This document shows positions 7,826-17,128 of a stretch of DNA of 64,000 bases, one piece after another (position 1 is the first letter of the stretch; each line of letters begins with the position of its first letter). Both the position numbers and the translations under genes were made by a program. Origin of the DNA: Neobacillus paridis (GTDB taxonomy: Bacteria > Bacillota > Bacilli > Bacillales > Cytobacillaceae); NCBI RefSeq assembly GCF_016765675.1, contig NZ_JAESWB010000025.1:124001-188000 (forward strand), read 5' to 3'. The notes under the pieces were generated by a model. The model searched no databases. It was not told the DNA's origin and saw nothing but the letters and a program-made list of their open reading frames with translations.

Positions 7826-9145
7826 TTGGCTACAAAACATGAACAGATATTACAATATATTGATGGACTGCCAATTGGAGAAAAAATCTCGGTTAGACAA
7901 ATAGCCAAAGCATTAAATGTGAGCGAAGGTACAGCCTACCGGGCCATTAAGGAAGCGGAAAATAAAGGGTATGTCAGCACGATTGAACGGGTAGGAACCA
8001 TCCGTATTGAACGCAAGAAAAAGGAAAATATTGAAAAACTCACATATGCTGAGGTAGTTAATATCGTAGATGGCCAAGTTTTAGGCGGCAAAGGCGGTTT
8101 GCATAAAACACTAAATAAATTTGTCATTGGGGCAATGAAATTAGAAGCTATGATGCGATACACTGAAGCCGATAATCTTTTGATTGTTGGAAACCGGACA
8201 CAGGCCCATGAACTGGCATTAAAAGCTGGTGCAGCTGTCCTCATAACCGGGGGATTTGATACCGATGAACATGTAAAAAAATTGGCCGATCAGCTGGAAC
8301 TTCCGATTATTTCTTCCAGCTATGATACGTTTACGGTAGCAACGATGATTAACCGTGCGATTTATGACCAGCTCATCAAGAAAGAAATTATTCTGGTTGA
8401 AGATGTATTAACCCCCCTGACGAAAACCTATTATTTACGGACTTATGATAAAGTCCTCAAATGGCACGAGTTAAATCAGCAAACAACTCACAGCCGCTAC
8501 CCGGTCGTCGATCAAAATCTAAAAGTTCAAGGAATGGTAACTAGTAAGGATATACTTGGGCGGGATCGTGATATTACGATTGATAAGATTATGACCAAGC
8601 ATCCGATGACCGTTAATGGAAAAACAAGTGTCGCTTCGACAGCCCATATGATGGTTTGGGAAGGAATTGAGGTTTTGCCGGTAGTAGATGATGCCAACCG
8701 ATTGGAAGGAATCATCAGCAGGCAGGATGTTCTGAAGGCATTGCAGATGAACCAGAGACAACCGCAGGTTGGTGAAACAATTGATGATATTATCACCAAT
8801 CAAATGGAGCTAGTGAAGGAAAAAGAAAGAGGCGAAGATATCTTTACATTGGAAGTAACTCCGCAGATGACCAATCATCTTGGAACGATTTCATATGGTG
8901 TGTTTACAACCATTGTTTCAGATGCAGCTAATCGAGTGTTACGCGGTTATAAAAAGGGCGATTTAGTCGTTGAAAATATGACGATTTATTTTCTAAAACC
9001 AGTTCAGATGGAAAGTAGATTGGAGATCCATCCCAAGATCCTGGAAGTTGGTCGGAAATTTGGTAAAGTGGATGTAGAAGTTTTTAAAGATGGAGTTCTT
9101 GTTGGGAAAGCGATGATGATGTGCCAGTTAATTGATCGGACATAA
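7826..9145 (+). CDS. ytoI: YtoI: HTH-DRTGG-CBS-hotdog multidomain protein
   Basis: A 439-residue protein with four modules in order. First is an N-terminal winged-HTH-like region (SVRQIAKALNVSEGTAYRAIKEAE, residues ~20-45, given by ends). Then come a DRTGG-like domain (~65-180), two CBS repeats (~190-310; IDKIMTKHPMTV marks the second) and a C-terminal hotdog thioesterase-like domain (~325-439; GTISYGVFTTI). CBS pairs usually sense adenosine nucleotides, so a nucleotide- or acyl-CoA-responsive regulator is plausible but unproven. The TTG at 7826 gives the expected MATKHEQ start with AAAGGGTG eight bases upstream; GTG at 7817 would overlap that site. Confidence 0.88.
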   Translation: MATKHEQILQYIDGLPIGEKISVRQIAKALNVSEGTAYRAIKEAENKGYVSTIERVGTIRIERKKKENIEKLTYAEVVNIVDGQVLGGKGGLHKTLNKFVIGAMKLEAMMRYTEADNLLIVGNRTQAHELALKAGAAVLITGGFDTDEHVKKLADQLELPIISSSYDTFTVATMINRAIYDQLIKKEIILVEDVLTPLTKTYYLRTYDKVLKWHELNQQTTHSRYPVVDQNLKVQGMVTSKDILGRDRDITIDKIMTKHPMTVNGKTSVASTAHMMVWEGIEVLPVVDDANRLEGIISRQDVLKALQMNQRQPQVGETIDDIITNQMELVKEKERGEDIFTLEVTPQMTNHLGTISYGVFTTIVSDAANRVLRGYKKGDLVVENMTIYFLKPVQMESRLEIHPKILEVGRKFGKVDVEVFKDGVLVGKAMMMCQLIDRT

Positions 9146-9168
9146 CAACCATTTTACAAAACGAGAAA

Positions 9169-9192
9169 GCCGCTTCCTCTTTTAGAAGCGGC
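9169..9192. terminator. Bidirectional terminator between ytoI and ytpI
   Basis: Perfect 8-bp arms GCCGCTTC and GAAGCGGC between convergent genes. Confidence 0.7.
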
Positions 9193-9196
9193 TCCA

Positions 9197-9508
9197 TTAG
9201 TTTTCGACATCTAATTCTCTGGCTTCCTCGATGGCAAATGGAAGATAATGTTTATATTTCTTATACCCGATCCAGGCAAAATAGCTTCCATAAAGAATAA
9301 ATACAATTGCGACAAAATAATTAACGAGGGATTCAGCGATAAAAATCAAATGGTTTAATCCGAATAAACTGACAAAAAGTCCAAGAGCGATATTGGATTT
9401 CGCCGCAAGCCACTTTTTTTCAACCGGGCGGTTGCTTCGAAAGTATTTTGTTTTATAAAATAGATAGAAAACCAATAAAATAATAATGAAAAAGATAAAA
9501 ATAAACAT
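9197..9508 (-). CDS. ytpI: YtpI family membrane protein
   Basis: A 103-residue protein with three predicted hydrophobic spans (residues ~1-18, ~40-58, ~64-82) and a charged C-terminal tail (ARELDVEN). The KTKYFRS and VEKKWLAAKSNIALGLFVS segments mark the YtpI family of bacilli, whose function is unknown. The ATG at 9508 is chosen because GGAGGAG is correctly placed before it; a longer upstream frame has no ribosome site. It is convergent with ytoI and divergent from nrnA, as in B. subtilis. Confidence 0.85.
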   Translation of the reverse strand: MFIFIFFIIILLVFYLFYKTKYFRSNRPVEKKWLAAKSNIALGLFVSLFGLNHLIFIAESLVNYFVAIVFILYGSYFAWIGYKKYKHYLPFAIEEARELDVEN

Positions 9509-9605
9509 TATAACTCCTCCAAGTATCAAACTGATTATTATTGTACCGTTAAATTTATGAAAATACCACAACCAGGTTTAACTGTGAAAGGGTAAAGGAG
9601 CGCTT

Positions 9606-10538
9606 ATGAAAGAGAAAATATTAGAGGCCATCAACCAATATGAAACGATCATTGTTCACCGCCATGTCCGTCCAGACCCTGACGCCTATGGTTCACAGGG
9701 AGGATTAGTAGAAATTTTAAAAGAGTCCTTTCCGGAAAAAAATATCTATGCCGTCGGGAAGGATGAACCAACACTCGAATACTTGCGCAGTCTTGATGTA
9801 ATTGCGGATGAGGTTTACAACGGGGCTTTAGTCATTGTTTGTGATACGGCAAATAAAGAAAGGATATGCGATTCCCGCTACTCCATGGGGGATATGCTAA
9901 TAAAAATTGATCATCATCCAAACGAAGAACCATATGGGGATCTTTTGTGGGTGGATACAACCGCAAGCTCCTGCAGTGAGATGATTTATGATTTCTACCT
10001 GTATGGAAAGGACAAAGGATTAAAAATGAATGATGAAGCGGCCAGGCTGCTCTTTGCTGGTATTGTTGGCGATACAGGCCGGTTTATTTTTCCCAGTACG
10101 ACAGAGAAGACCTTTGCTTATGCTGGGGAATTAATTCACTATCAATTTTCCAGACCGGAATTATTTGACAAAATGTATGAGCTTGAACCCAATATTGTGA
10201 AGCTTAAAGGCTATATATTGCAAAACTTTGAGTTTCAAGACAATGGCGTGGCGATTGTAAAGCTGACTAAAGGGCTGCTGGAAGAATATCACGCAAAACC
10301 GGCTGGGGCCTCGCTTTTAGTTAATGCTTTACAGGATGTAAAAGGAATCAAGGCTTGGGTTTTCTTCATTGAGGAAAATGACCAAATAAGAGTTCGGCTT
10401 CGCTCTAAGGGACCGGTTATTAATGGAGTGGCAAGGAAATTTAGAGGCGGGGGACACCCGCTGGCTGCAGGTGCTTCAATTTATTCATGGGATGAAGTAA
10501 ATGATGTCATTAATGAACTCCATAAAGTTTGCGAATAG
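9606..10538 (+). CDS. nrnA: Bifunctional oligoribonuclease / pAp phosphatase NrnA
   Basis: DHH-DHHA1 phosphoesterase that degrades 2-5-nt RNA oligomers and dephosphorylates pAp. Visible catalytic motifs are RPDPDAYGS (motif I), VCDTAN, IDHHPN (the DHH motif) and GDTGRF. The C-terminal DHHA1 substrate motif is FRGGGHPLAAGA. Length (310 residues) equals the family norm. AAAGGAG precedes the ATG. It corresponds to B. subtilis ytqI/nrnA, with ytrIH convergent downstream behind a shared terminator. Confidence 0.95.
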   Translation: MKEKILEAINQYETIIVHRHVRPDPDAYGSQGGLVEILKESFPEKNIYAVGKDEPTLEYLRSLDVIADEVYNGALVIVCDTANKERICDSRYSMGDMLIKIDHHPNEEPYGDLLWVDTTASSCSEMIYDFYLYGKDKGLKMNDEAARLLFAGIVGDTGRFIFPSTTEKTFAYAGELIHYQFSRPELFDKMYELEPNIVKLKGYILQNFEFQDNGVAIVKLTKGLLEEYHAKPAGASLLVNALQDVKGIKAWVFFIEENDQIRVRLRSKGPVINGVARKFRGGGHPLAAGASIYSWDEVNDVINELHKVCE

Positions 10539-10548
10539 GGATTTAAGC

Positions 10549-10579
10549 GGGAACGGCCAAACCGATATGGCCGTTTCCC
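10549..10579. terminator. Bidirectional terminator between nrnA and ytrI
   Basis: GGGAACGGCCA and TGGCCGTTTCCC arms. The right arm reaches the stop codon of ytrI on the other strand. Confidence 0.75.
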
Positions 10580-11082
10580 TATTCAGCAAACTGGATTTCC
10601 AACTCGACTGTTAAGGTCGTGAAAATGACCATCTCCCGTACCTTCAGCTTATACCTTTTATCATATATTTTAATCGGTTTATTTTCGATGATTTTCTTAA
10701 TTAAATCCTTACTTTTCGCAACTGTTTCTAAATCTTTTGCCAGAACCATTTTAATATCATTCCGAACGTCTTCTTCTGTCTCAAACACACTAAACTCATC
10801 CAGCTTATATTTTTCCCAGTTGATAATTTTGATATTAATCTTTTGGATGGTTATTTTTCCTAAATTACGGTTATTAAGCTCCTCATAGTCTTCCTGCCAA
10901 ATTTTTATGTCATTTTTTAATTCGGCAATATCGTTCTCCTGTTTGCGAATGAGCTTTGCGTTTTCTTCCTGCCAAACACCAAAAATATATAAAAAAATAC
11001 ACCAGCTGATCATACCGCCAATAACCATTCCTGAGAAAAAGCGCTGCCATGATGGTCTTTGGTAATAAGGAGGAATTCTCAT
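10579..11082 (-). CDS. ytrI: Sporulation membrane protein YtrI
   Basis: A 167-residue protein. A basic N-terminus (RIPPYYQRPSWQRFF) is followed by one transmembrane segment (GMVIGGMISWCIFLYIFGVW, residues ~18-37). Then come a coiled coil (QENDIAELKNDIKIWQED) and a soluble domain. This layout and the pairing with ytrH identify YtrI, required for efficient sporulation in B. subtilis under sigma-E. Its start overlaps the ytrH stop by four bases (ATGA), indicating translational coupling. Confidence 0.88.
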   Translation of the reverse strand: MRIPPYYQRPSWQRFFSGMVIGGMISWCIFLYIFGVWQEENAKLIRKQENDIAELKNDIKIWQEDYEELNNRNLGKITIQKINIKIINWEKYKLDEFSVFETEEDVRNDIKMVLAKDLETVAKSKDLIKKIIENKPIKIYDKRYKLKVREMVIFTTLTVELEIQFAE

Positions 11083-11417
11083 GGTGAAATATGCTCCTGG
11101 GTGAGCCAGTTGATGACGAGCGCGCCTGTTTGAGCGCCGCCTAAAGCAGACAGAATTAATAAAAATTGCTTAAAAAGATCCCTTGTCTCTGCATTTAAAA
11201 AACCGCGTTCAAACGTATAAACGGCATCAAATGTTCCGCCAATTGCTGCCACAATTGCCCATATTCTAAGTGCTGAAGAAAGCCGATACACAGTCGTCAA
11301 TGGTGGCTGTCCGGTTAAAAAAGAAGCAATTCCTCCAATCAGCGAACCACCGAGCAGGACACCCAAGGCGATAAAGTAACTTTCAATAAATGCTGGAAAA
11401 AAACCGATTTCTTTCAT
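11079..11417 (-). CDS. ytrH: Sporulation protein YtrH
   Basis: A 112-residue integral membrane protein with three predicted spans: SYFIALGVLLGGSLIGGIAS, RIWAIVAAIGGTFDAV, and the C-terminal LLILSALGGAQTGALVINWL. YtrH is a sigma-E-dependent sporulation protein whose mechanism is unknown. The ATG at 11417 is chosen because CGGAG lies about eight bases upstream and the protein then starts as homologues do (MKEIGFFPAF). An earlier ATG at 11441 lacks a site. It is the first gene of the ytrHI pair, divergent from dnaE. Confidence 0.9.
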   Translation of the reverse strand: MKEIGFFPAFIESYFIALGVLLGGSLIGGIASFLTGQPPLTTVYRLSSALRIWAIVAAIGGTFDAVYTFERGFLNAETRDLFKQFLLILSALGGAQTGALVINWLTQEHISP

Positions 11418-11572
11418 ACAGTTCTCCGTCCTTGTTTTCACAATATATGGTCTTCTACCATTTATATGGACAGGCAGTCATAATTATGAATGATTAAATG
11501 AGAACATATTTTCTTTTTTTAAAATAAAGCTCTATAATGAAAGGTGAAATCATGTATTAAGGGTGTGATGAA

Positions 11573-14500
11573 ATGTCTTTTGTTCACCTGCATGTGTATA
11601 GTGCGTATAGTTTATTGACAAGCACAGCTGCTGTACCCGAGTTAATTAACAATGCTTGGGAAAAGGGCTTTCGCACGCTTGCTCTTACAGACAGAAACGT
11701 TATGTACGGTACGCTTGAATTTTATAAACTGTGTAAACAAAAAGGAATCAAGCCGATTATCGGTTTAACAGTGGATGTATCAGGCACCGTTAAAGAAAAC
11801 GAGGCCTTCCCGCTCGTCCTCCTGGCAGAAAACGAAACCGGGTATAAGAATCTATTAAAAATATCAAGTGCTGTTCAGACAAAATCTGAAAATGGGCTTC
11901 CTGTTAAATGGCTGCGACACTATTCCGCCGGACTTATCGCCATCACACCAGGGGTCGAAGGGGAAATTGAACAGGCCATCCTCAACGGAGAACTCGAACA
12001 GGGCCGCGAATTAATCCGAAAATTTTTGACCATTTTTGGGAAAAAGAATTTTTTTCTGTCACTGCAAAATCATCAGTTGGAACCGGAAGCTAAAATTAGA
12101 CGACAACTAGTATTACTATCAAAGGAACTGAGTGTCCCGCTCGTTGCAACGAACCAAGTCTATTATTTAGAACAGGTTGATACTTTTGCCCACGAATGCC
12201 TGCTGGCGATTAAGAATGGTGATAAATTGCAGGATGACACCCGAGAGAAATTAGGAAGCGACCAGTTTTATTTAAAAACAGCAGCAGAAATGATGGAATG
12301 CTTTGGGGATATTCCGGAAGCCTTGGAAAATACCCTGCTAATCGCTGAGAGGTGCAAGGTAAATATTGAATTAAATAAAACTTATCTGCCAACTTTCCCT
12401 GCAGAAAATCATCTTTCGGCTGATGACTATTTGGAACAATTGTGTTATCAGGGACTAAATGAACGTTTTACTTCCCCGCCGCAAGAATATAAAGAACGGC
12501 TGGCATATGAATTGGCCGTCATCAAGCGGATGAAATTTAGCAACTATTTTTTAATTGTTTGGGATTTTATAAAATACTCCCGCGAAAAGGGAATTTTAAC
12601 CGGACCGGGGCGGGGTTCGGCCGCCGGCTCACTTGTGGCATATGTATTATATATAACGGATGTCGACCCAATTCAACATCATTTATTATTCGAACGATTC
12701 TTAAATCCGGAGCGAATATCGATGCCTGATATCGATATCGATTTTCCTGATCATCGTCGCGATGAAGTCATTGAATATGTTGCCAGGAAATATGGGGAAC
12801 TGCATGTTGCCCAAATTGTGACGTTCGGAACGCTGGCAGCAAAAGCAGCCTTAAGAGATGTGGGACGTACTTTTGGCTTAAATACGAAAGAACTGGAGCA
12901 TTTATCGAAATTGATCCCCTCCCGGATCGGGATCAATTTACCAGCTGCTTATAAAGAGTCTGAGGGTTTAAAGAAATTTGTTAATGAATCACCGCTAAAC
13001 AAACGGCTATATGAAACTGCTTTAAAATTGGAGGGCCTGCCGCGGCATACTTCGACACATGCCGCCGGCGTAGTCATCAGTGAAAAGCCGCTTATCGAGT
13101 TAGTCCCGATTCAATCTGGCACCAATCATGTATATCTTACCCAATATTCGATGGAATATCTGGAAGAAATGGGCTTGCTTAAAATGGATTTTCTCGGGCT
13201 GAGAAATCTGTCATTAATAGAAACCATATTGTCGTTAATTCATCGCAATACTGGGAAGAAGCTGGAGATTCGCTCTGTGCCGTTGGATGACACAAAAACT
13301 TTTGCCTTATTAGCGGCAGGAGAAACGACCGGTATTTTCCAATTGGAATCCGAAGGAATGAGAAAGGTGTTAAAGCAGCTAAAGCCGTCAAGATTTGAGG
13401 ATATTGTTGCTGTTAATGCCCTGTACCGCCCTGGACCAATGGAAAATATCCCCCTGTTTATTGATCGGAAACATGGACGGGCTGTTATCGAATATCCACA
13501 TCCGGATTTAAAACCAATTTTGGAAAATACGTATGGCGTGATTGTTTACCAGGAACAGATTATGCAAATTGCCTCAAAAATGGCCGGTTTCTCACTTGGA
13601 GAAGCGGATCTGTTAAGAAGGGCTGTAGCCAAAAAGCAAAAGGAAGTACTCGCTAAAGAAAGAAATCACTTTGTTCAAGGTGCCCTGAAAAAAGGCTATG
13701 ATACGGAGCTGGCCAATGAAATTTACGACTTAATTGTCCGCTTTGCAAATTATGGATTTAACCGCAGCCATGCGGTCGCTTATAGTATGATTGCCTACCA
13801 ATTGTCCTTTTTAAAAGCAAATTATCCGATCCATTTTATGGCAGGGCTTTTAACATCGGTGATTGGAAATGAAACGAAAATTGCGCAATATATTTTGGAG
13901 GCAAAGCAACTGGGGATTACGATTCTGCCTCCATCGATTAATCAAAGCGGTTTTTCCTTTCAAGTCGAACATAAAGGAATCCGCTATAGCTTGGCCGCTA
14001 TTAAAGGTGTGGGCGGTCAAGCACTGAAGGAAATTTTTCAGGCCAGAAAAAGGAAAAAGTTTGTCGATTTATTCGATTTTTGCCTTAGAGTTTCTACAAA
14101 AGTGATTAACCGAAAGACACTTGAATATCTTATTCATTCCGGAGCCTTTGACGAATTTGGCGAAGATCGTGCGGTATTATTTGCTAGTCTTGGTGTAGCC
14201 ATTGAACATGCCCAAATATTTAAACCGGATGATTCCAATCAAATGGATTTATTTGCAGGAGAATTTGATCTTAAGCCGAAATATGTAATAGTGGATCCAA
14301 TCAGTCAGGAACATAAACTCTCATTTGAGAAGGAGGCCCTTGGATTTTATCTCTCTGACCACCCCATTTCAATTTACGAGAAGGAACTTAAACGGAGCGG
14401 TGCTCTAGGCCTATTTCAGTTAAGTGCCAGTTCAGGGAGAGTTACCTCGGGTGTTTATATTTCGGCAGTCAAATCGATTCGGACGAAAAAGGGTGAGGTG

Positions 14501-14932
14501 ATGGCCTTTTTGACGATAAGTGATTCCAGTGGTGAGATGGAGGCAATTGCATTTCCGAATGTTTATAAAAAATCATCAGCACTGTTAAAGCAAGGGAAAT
14601 TTGCCTTGCTTGAAGGGAAAATGGAGGAGAGAGGGGGGAAACTTCAATTTATTATCCAGCAGGTTCAAGATCTTGACCAATGGCTGAAAAGAACATCGTT
14701 GAAGCCGGTTTTATATTTGAAAATTTGCAAACAAATGCATCAAGATCTATATCTTCAGCAAATTAATCAACTGCTTGAGAAACATAAGGGAGATACTAGC
14801 GTCATTATCCATTATGAGATGAATCGGAAAACAGTAAGGTTAGGGACGGAAAAAAATGTTCACCCAACACCTGATTTGCTGCAATCTTTGCAGGAACTTT
14901 TAGGTTCGCCAAACGTCGTCCTGAAAGATTAA
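11573..14932 (+). CDS. dnaE: DNA polymerase III alpha subunit DnaE
   Basis: A 1119-residue C-family polymerase. In bacilli this enzyme extends RNA primers, especially on the lagging strand, before handing over to PolC. The N-terminal PHP domain (HLHVYSAYS) is followed by the palm, with GPGRGSAAGS and catalytic aspartates in PDIDIDF (residues 385-391). Then come the MKMDFLGLRN and YRPGPM fingers motifs, an HhH region and a C-terminal OB fold (~1000-1080). There is no inserted exonuclease, so this is DnaE and not PolC. GGGTGTG lies before the ATG, with a TATAAT box at 11532. Length is normal. Confidence 0.96.
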   Translation: MSFVHLHVYSAYSLLTSTAAVPELINNAWEKGFRTLALTDRNVMYGTLEFYKLCKQKGIKPIIGLTVDVSGTVKENEAFPLVLLAENETGYKNLLKISSAVQTKSENGLPVKWLRHYSAGLIAITPGVEGEIEQAILNGELEQGRELIRKFLTIFGKKNFFLSLQNHQLEPEAKIRRQLVLLSKELSVPLVATNQVYYLEQVDTFAHECLLAIKNGDKLQDDTREKLGSDQFYLKTAAEMMECFGDIPEALENTLLIAERCKVNIELNKTYLPTFPAENHLSADDYLEQLCYQGLNERFTSPPQEYKERLAYELAVIKRMKFSNYFLIVWDFIKYSREKGILTGPGRGSAAGSLVAYVLYITDVDPIQHHLLFERFLNPERISMPDIDIDFPDHRRDEVIEYVARKYGELHVAQIVTFGTLAAKAALRDVGRTFGLNTKELEHLSKLIPSRIGINLPAAYKESEGLKKFVNESPLNKRLYETALKLEGLPRHTSTHAAGVVISEKPLIELVPIQSGTNHVYLTQYSMEYLEEMGLLKMDFLGLRNLSLIETILSLIHRNTGKKLEIRSVPLDDTKTFALLAAGETTGIFQLESEGMRKVLKQLKPSRFEDIVAVNALYRPGPMENIPLFIDRKHGRAVIEYPHPDLKPILENTYGVIVYQEQIMQIASKMAGFSLGEADLLRRAVAKKQKEVLAKERNHFVQGALKKGYDTELANEIYDLIVRFANYGFNRSHAVAYSMIAYQLSFLKANYPIHFMAGLLTSVIGNETKIAQYILEAKQLGITILPPSINQSGFSFQVEHKGIRYSLAAIKGVGGQALKEIFQARKRKKFVDLFDFCLRVSTKVINRKTLEYLIHSGAFDEFGEDRAVLFASLGVAIEHAQIFKPDDSNQMDLFAGEFDLKPKYVIVDPISQEHKLSFEKEALGFYLSDHPISIYEKELKRSGALGLFQLSASSGRVTSGVYISAVKSIRTKKGEVMAFLTISDSSGEMEAIAFPNVYKKSSALLKQGKFALLEGKMEERGGKLQFIIQQVQDLDQWLKRTSLKPVLYLKICKQMHQDLYLQQINQLLEKHKGDTSVIIHYEMNRKTVRLGTEKNVHPTPDLLQSLQELLGSPNVVLKD

Positions 14933-14935
14933 TTC

Positions 14936-14963
14936 TTTACAACATAGGATGATATGTTATATT
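14936..14963 (+). promoter_or_regulatory. Sigma-A promoter for the malic enzyme gene
   Basis: TTTACA (14936-14941), 16-bp spacer and TATATT (14958-14963). The predicted start near 14970 is just before a palindromic operator. Confidence 0.55.
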
Positions 14964-14977
14964 GTAAAAGAGAAATT

Positions 14978-14990
14978 GTGGTCTGACCAC
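14978..14990 (+). promoter_or_regulatory. Palindromic operator, FadR/GntR type (site 1)
   Basis: GTGGTCTGACCAC is a perfect palindrome around a central T. It sits about +8 relative to the predicted promoter. The core TGGTCNGACCA is the class of site bound by FadR-subfamily GntR proteins. The same core recurs at 17008-17024. Confidence 0.65.
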
Positions 14991-15062
14991 CAGGGACGAA
15001 GTGTTTTTTTATAGAAAGGTCTTGTATTTAATTTTGTGTATATATTTAAGGGGTGACATTTC

Positions 15063-16301
15063 TTGACTTTAAGAGAAGAAGCATTACATATGCATCGAAT
15101 TAATAAAGGAAAATTGGAGTCAAAATCGAAGGTACCTGTCCGCAATGCTCATGATCTTAGTTTAGCCTATTCGCCGGGGGTAGCAGAGCCATGTAAAGAT
15201 ATTTATGAAAAGCCGGAGACGGTATACGAATATACGATGAAAGGAAATATGGTCGCGGTTGTTTCTGACGGAACCGCCGTATTGGGACTGGGAAATATCG
15301 GACCGGAAGCAGCCCTGCCAGTAATGGAAGGAAAAGCGGTATTATTTAAAAGCTTTGCAGGTGTAGATGCTTTTCCTATTTGTTTAAATTCAACCGATGT
15401 TGATAAAATTGTTGAAACGGTCAAGCTGCTGGAACCCAATTTTGGTGGGGTAAACCTGGAAGACATTGCCGCCCCGAATTGTTTCGTGATTGAAGAAAGA
15501 TTGAAAAAAGAAGCGAATATCCCTATTTTTCATGATGACCAGCATGGAACGGCTATCGTTACCGCCGCCGGTCTAGTTAATGCACTAAAACTCACCGGCA
15601 AAAAGATGACAGAAATAAAAGTAGTTGCCAATGGTGCAGGGGCAGCAGGAATCGCGATTATTAAATTGTTATACAGTTTTGGCGTCAGGGATATTATTAT
15701 GTGTGATACTAAGGGAGCAATTTATGAAGGACGCCCTAATGGAATGAATGCTGTTAAGGCTGAGGTTGCAAAATTCACGAATCGTGATAGTGTTTCCGGA
15801 AGTCTTGAGGATGTGATCAAAGGTACTGATGTATTTATTGGGGTCTCCGTTGCCGGTGCATTAACGAAAGAGATGGTGGCGTCCATGAACCCTGATCCGA
15901 TTATTTTTGCAATGGCAAATCCGGTTCCAGAAATAATGCCTAGTGAGGCAAAAGCAGCAGGGGCCAAAGTAGTTGGTACTGGAAGATCTGATTTTCCGAA
16001 CCAAGTAAATAATGTTCTTGCCTTCCCAGGTATTTTCCGCGGAGCACTGGATGTCCGCGCCACCCATATCAATGAAAAAATGAAAATTGCCGCTGTACAT
16101 GCCATTGCCGGTTTAATACACGATGATGAATTAAATGAGGATTATGTCATTCCGGCACCGTTTGACACCCGTGTTGCTCCAAATGTAGCAGCAGCTGTTG
16201 CCAAAGCAGCGATGGAAACAGGTGTTGCCCGAATCAAGGTAGACCCTGAGGAAATTAAGGAAAAAACAAAGAGGCTCGCGCTTATTGGTAAAAGTGAGTG
16301 A
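15063..16301 (+). CDS. ytsJ: NAD(P)-dependent malic enzyme (YtsJ type)
   Basis: Oxidatively decarboxylates malate to pyruvate with reduction of NAD(P). The 412-residue bacterial-type enzyme shows YSPGVAEPC, the metal-binding FHDDQHGTAIV segment and a Rossmann motif VANGAGAAGIAI. The context (dnaE-ytsJ-acc) points to the YtsJ group, which in B. subtilis is NADP-preferring; cofactor choice here is inferred. The TTG start is supported by AAGGGGTG at nine bases. A sigma-A promoter and a palindromic operator precede it, so a GntR repressor encoded next door probably regulates it. Confidence 0.93.
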   Translation: MTLREEALHMHRINKGKLESKSKVPVRNAHDLSLAYSPGVAEPCKDIYEKPETVYEYTMKGNMVAVVSDGTAVLGLGNIGPEAALPVMEGKAVLFKSFAGVDAFPICLNSTDVDKIVETVKLLEPNFGGVNLEDIAAPNCFVIEERLKKEANIPIFHDDQHGTAIVTAAGLVNALKLTGKKMTEIKVVANGAGAAGIAIIKLLYSFGVRDIIMCDTKGAIYEGRPNGMNAVKAEVAKFTNRDSVSGSLEDVIKGTDVFIGVSVAGALTKEMVASMNPDPIIFAMANPVPEIMPSEAKAAGAKVVGTGRSDFPNQVNNVLAFPGIFRGALDVRATHINEKMKIAAVHAIAGLIHDDELNEDYVIPAPFDTRVAPNVAAAVAKAAMETGVARIKVDPEEIKEKTKRLALIGKSE

Positions 16302-16308
16302 TTGGTAA

Positions 16309-16923
16309 GTGTCAACGACAAAAGTATATCTTGAAATTGTTAAACAATTAAGAGAAATGATTACTGCTGACGGGCTCAAGCCTGGAAATAAAATTCCTTC
16401 TGAACGGGAGTTAACCGAGCGTCTGAACGTAGGACGCTCTTCCGTCAGGGAGGCGCTCAGAGCGTTGGAACTGCTCGGGTTAATTGAAACAAGACGAGGA
16501 GAAGGTACCTTCCTCCGCGATTTTCGCGGGAATCAACTCGTTCAGCTTCTTAGCACATTCATCTTGCAGGATGAAAAGGCAAAAAAGGATGTCTTTGAAA
16601 CCAAAAATATGATAGAAATTGATTGTCTTCGGTTAGTGCTGCAGCGGACAGACAAAGAAAGTATCGGCAATTTAATGAATTGGGCATCAAATACAGAGGA
16701 CTTTCATGATGATGAATTTTTTTATCGGATTATTTTACTGGCAGATAATCACCTATTTTTAAGAATGTGGGTGATTTTAAAGGACTATTATTATTCCTTA
16801 ATTCAAACTCCTCCCCAATACGATCGTGAGGATTATTTATTTTTATTAAAGGCTTTAGGTGAAAAAAACGAAGAACAGACTATTTTGGCTTACCGTAAAT
16901 TAAGAAATTTATCTGTTTTGTAA
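16309..16923 (+). CDS. GntR-family regulator, FadR subfamily
   Basis: A 204-residue regulator. The N-terminal winged helix (KIPSERELTERLNVGRSS then VREALRALELLG, residues ~24-55, wing RRGEGTF) is canonical for GntR. The all-helical C-terminal part (~80-200) is an FCD-like ligand domain but short for the FadR subfamily (usually ~230), and the usual metal-binding His residues are not obvious. GTG start with a weak ribosome site seven bases after the ytsJ stop, so it likely depends on read-through from ytsJ. Identical palindromic cores lie upstream of ytsJ and accD. The likely ligand is a metabolite of the malate/acyl-CoA node, which is an inference. Confidence 0.85.
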   Translation: MSTTKVYLEIVKQLREMITADGLKPGNKIPSERELTERLNVGRSSVREALRALELLGLIETRRGEGTFLRDFRGNQLVQLLSTFILQDEKAKKDVFETKNMIEIDCLRLVLQRTDKESIGNLMNWASNTEDFHDDEFFYRIILLADNHLFLRMWVILKDYYYSLIQTPPQYDREDYLFLLKALGEKNEEQTILAYRKLRNLSVL

Positions 16924-17007
16924 CGACAAATTGTAACAATCATTGATGCTTATTTATTTTATAGTAGAAATGGTACTCACCCAAAAGAGGGGGCATTTTT
17001 AATATGC

Positions 17008-17024
17008 AAGTGGTCTGACCACTT
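17008..17024 (+). promoter_or_regulatory. Palindromic operator, FadR/GntR type (site 2)
   Basis: AAGTGGTCTGACCACTT has perfect 8-bp arms around a central T and lies 105 bases before accD. It shares the 13-bp core with site 1 upstream of ytsJ. Confidence 0.7.
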
Positions 17025-17128
17025 TTGTAATCTAAACGTATGAGAATTAGATTAGATAGAAAGACTGCTAAGTAGATTTAAACGAATCGTTTTTTATTTG
17101 GCAGCTGTTATTCAAGGGAGGTTTAAAC

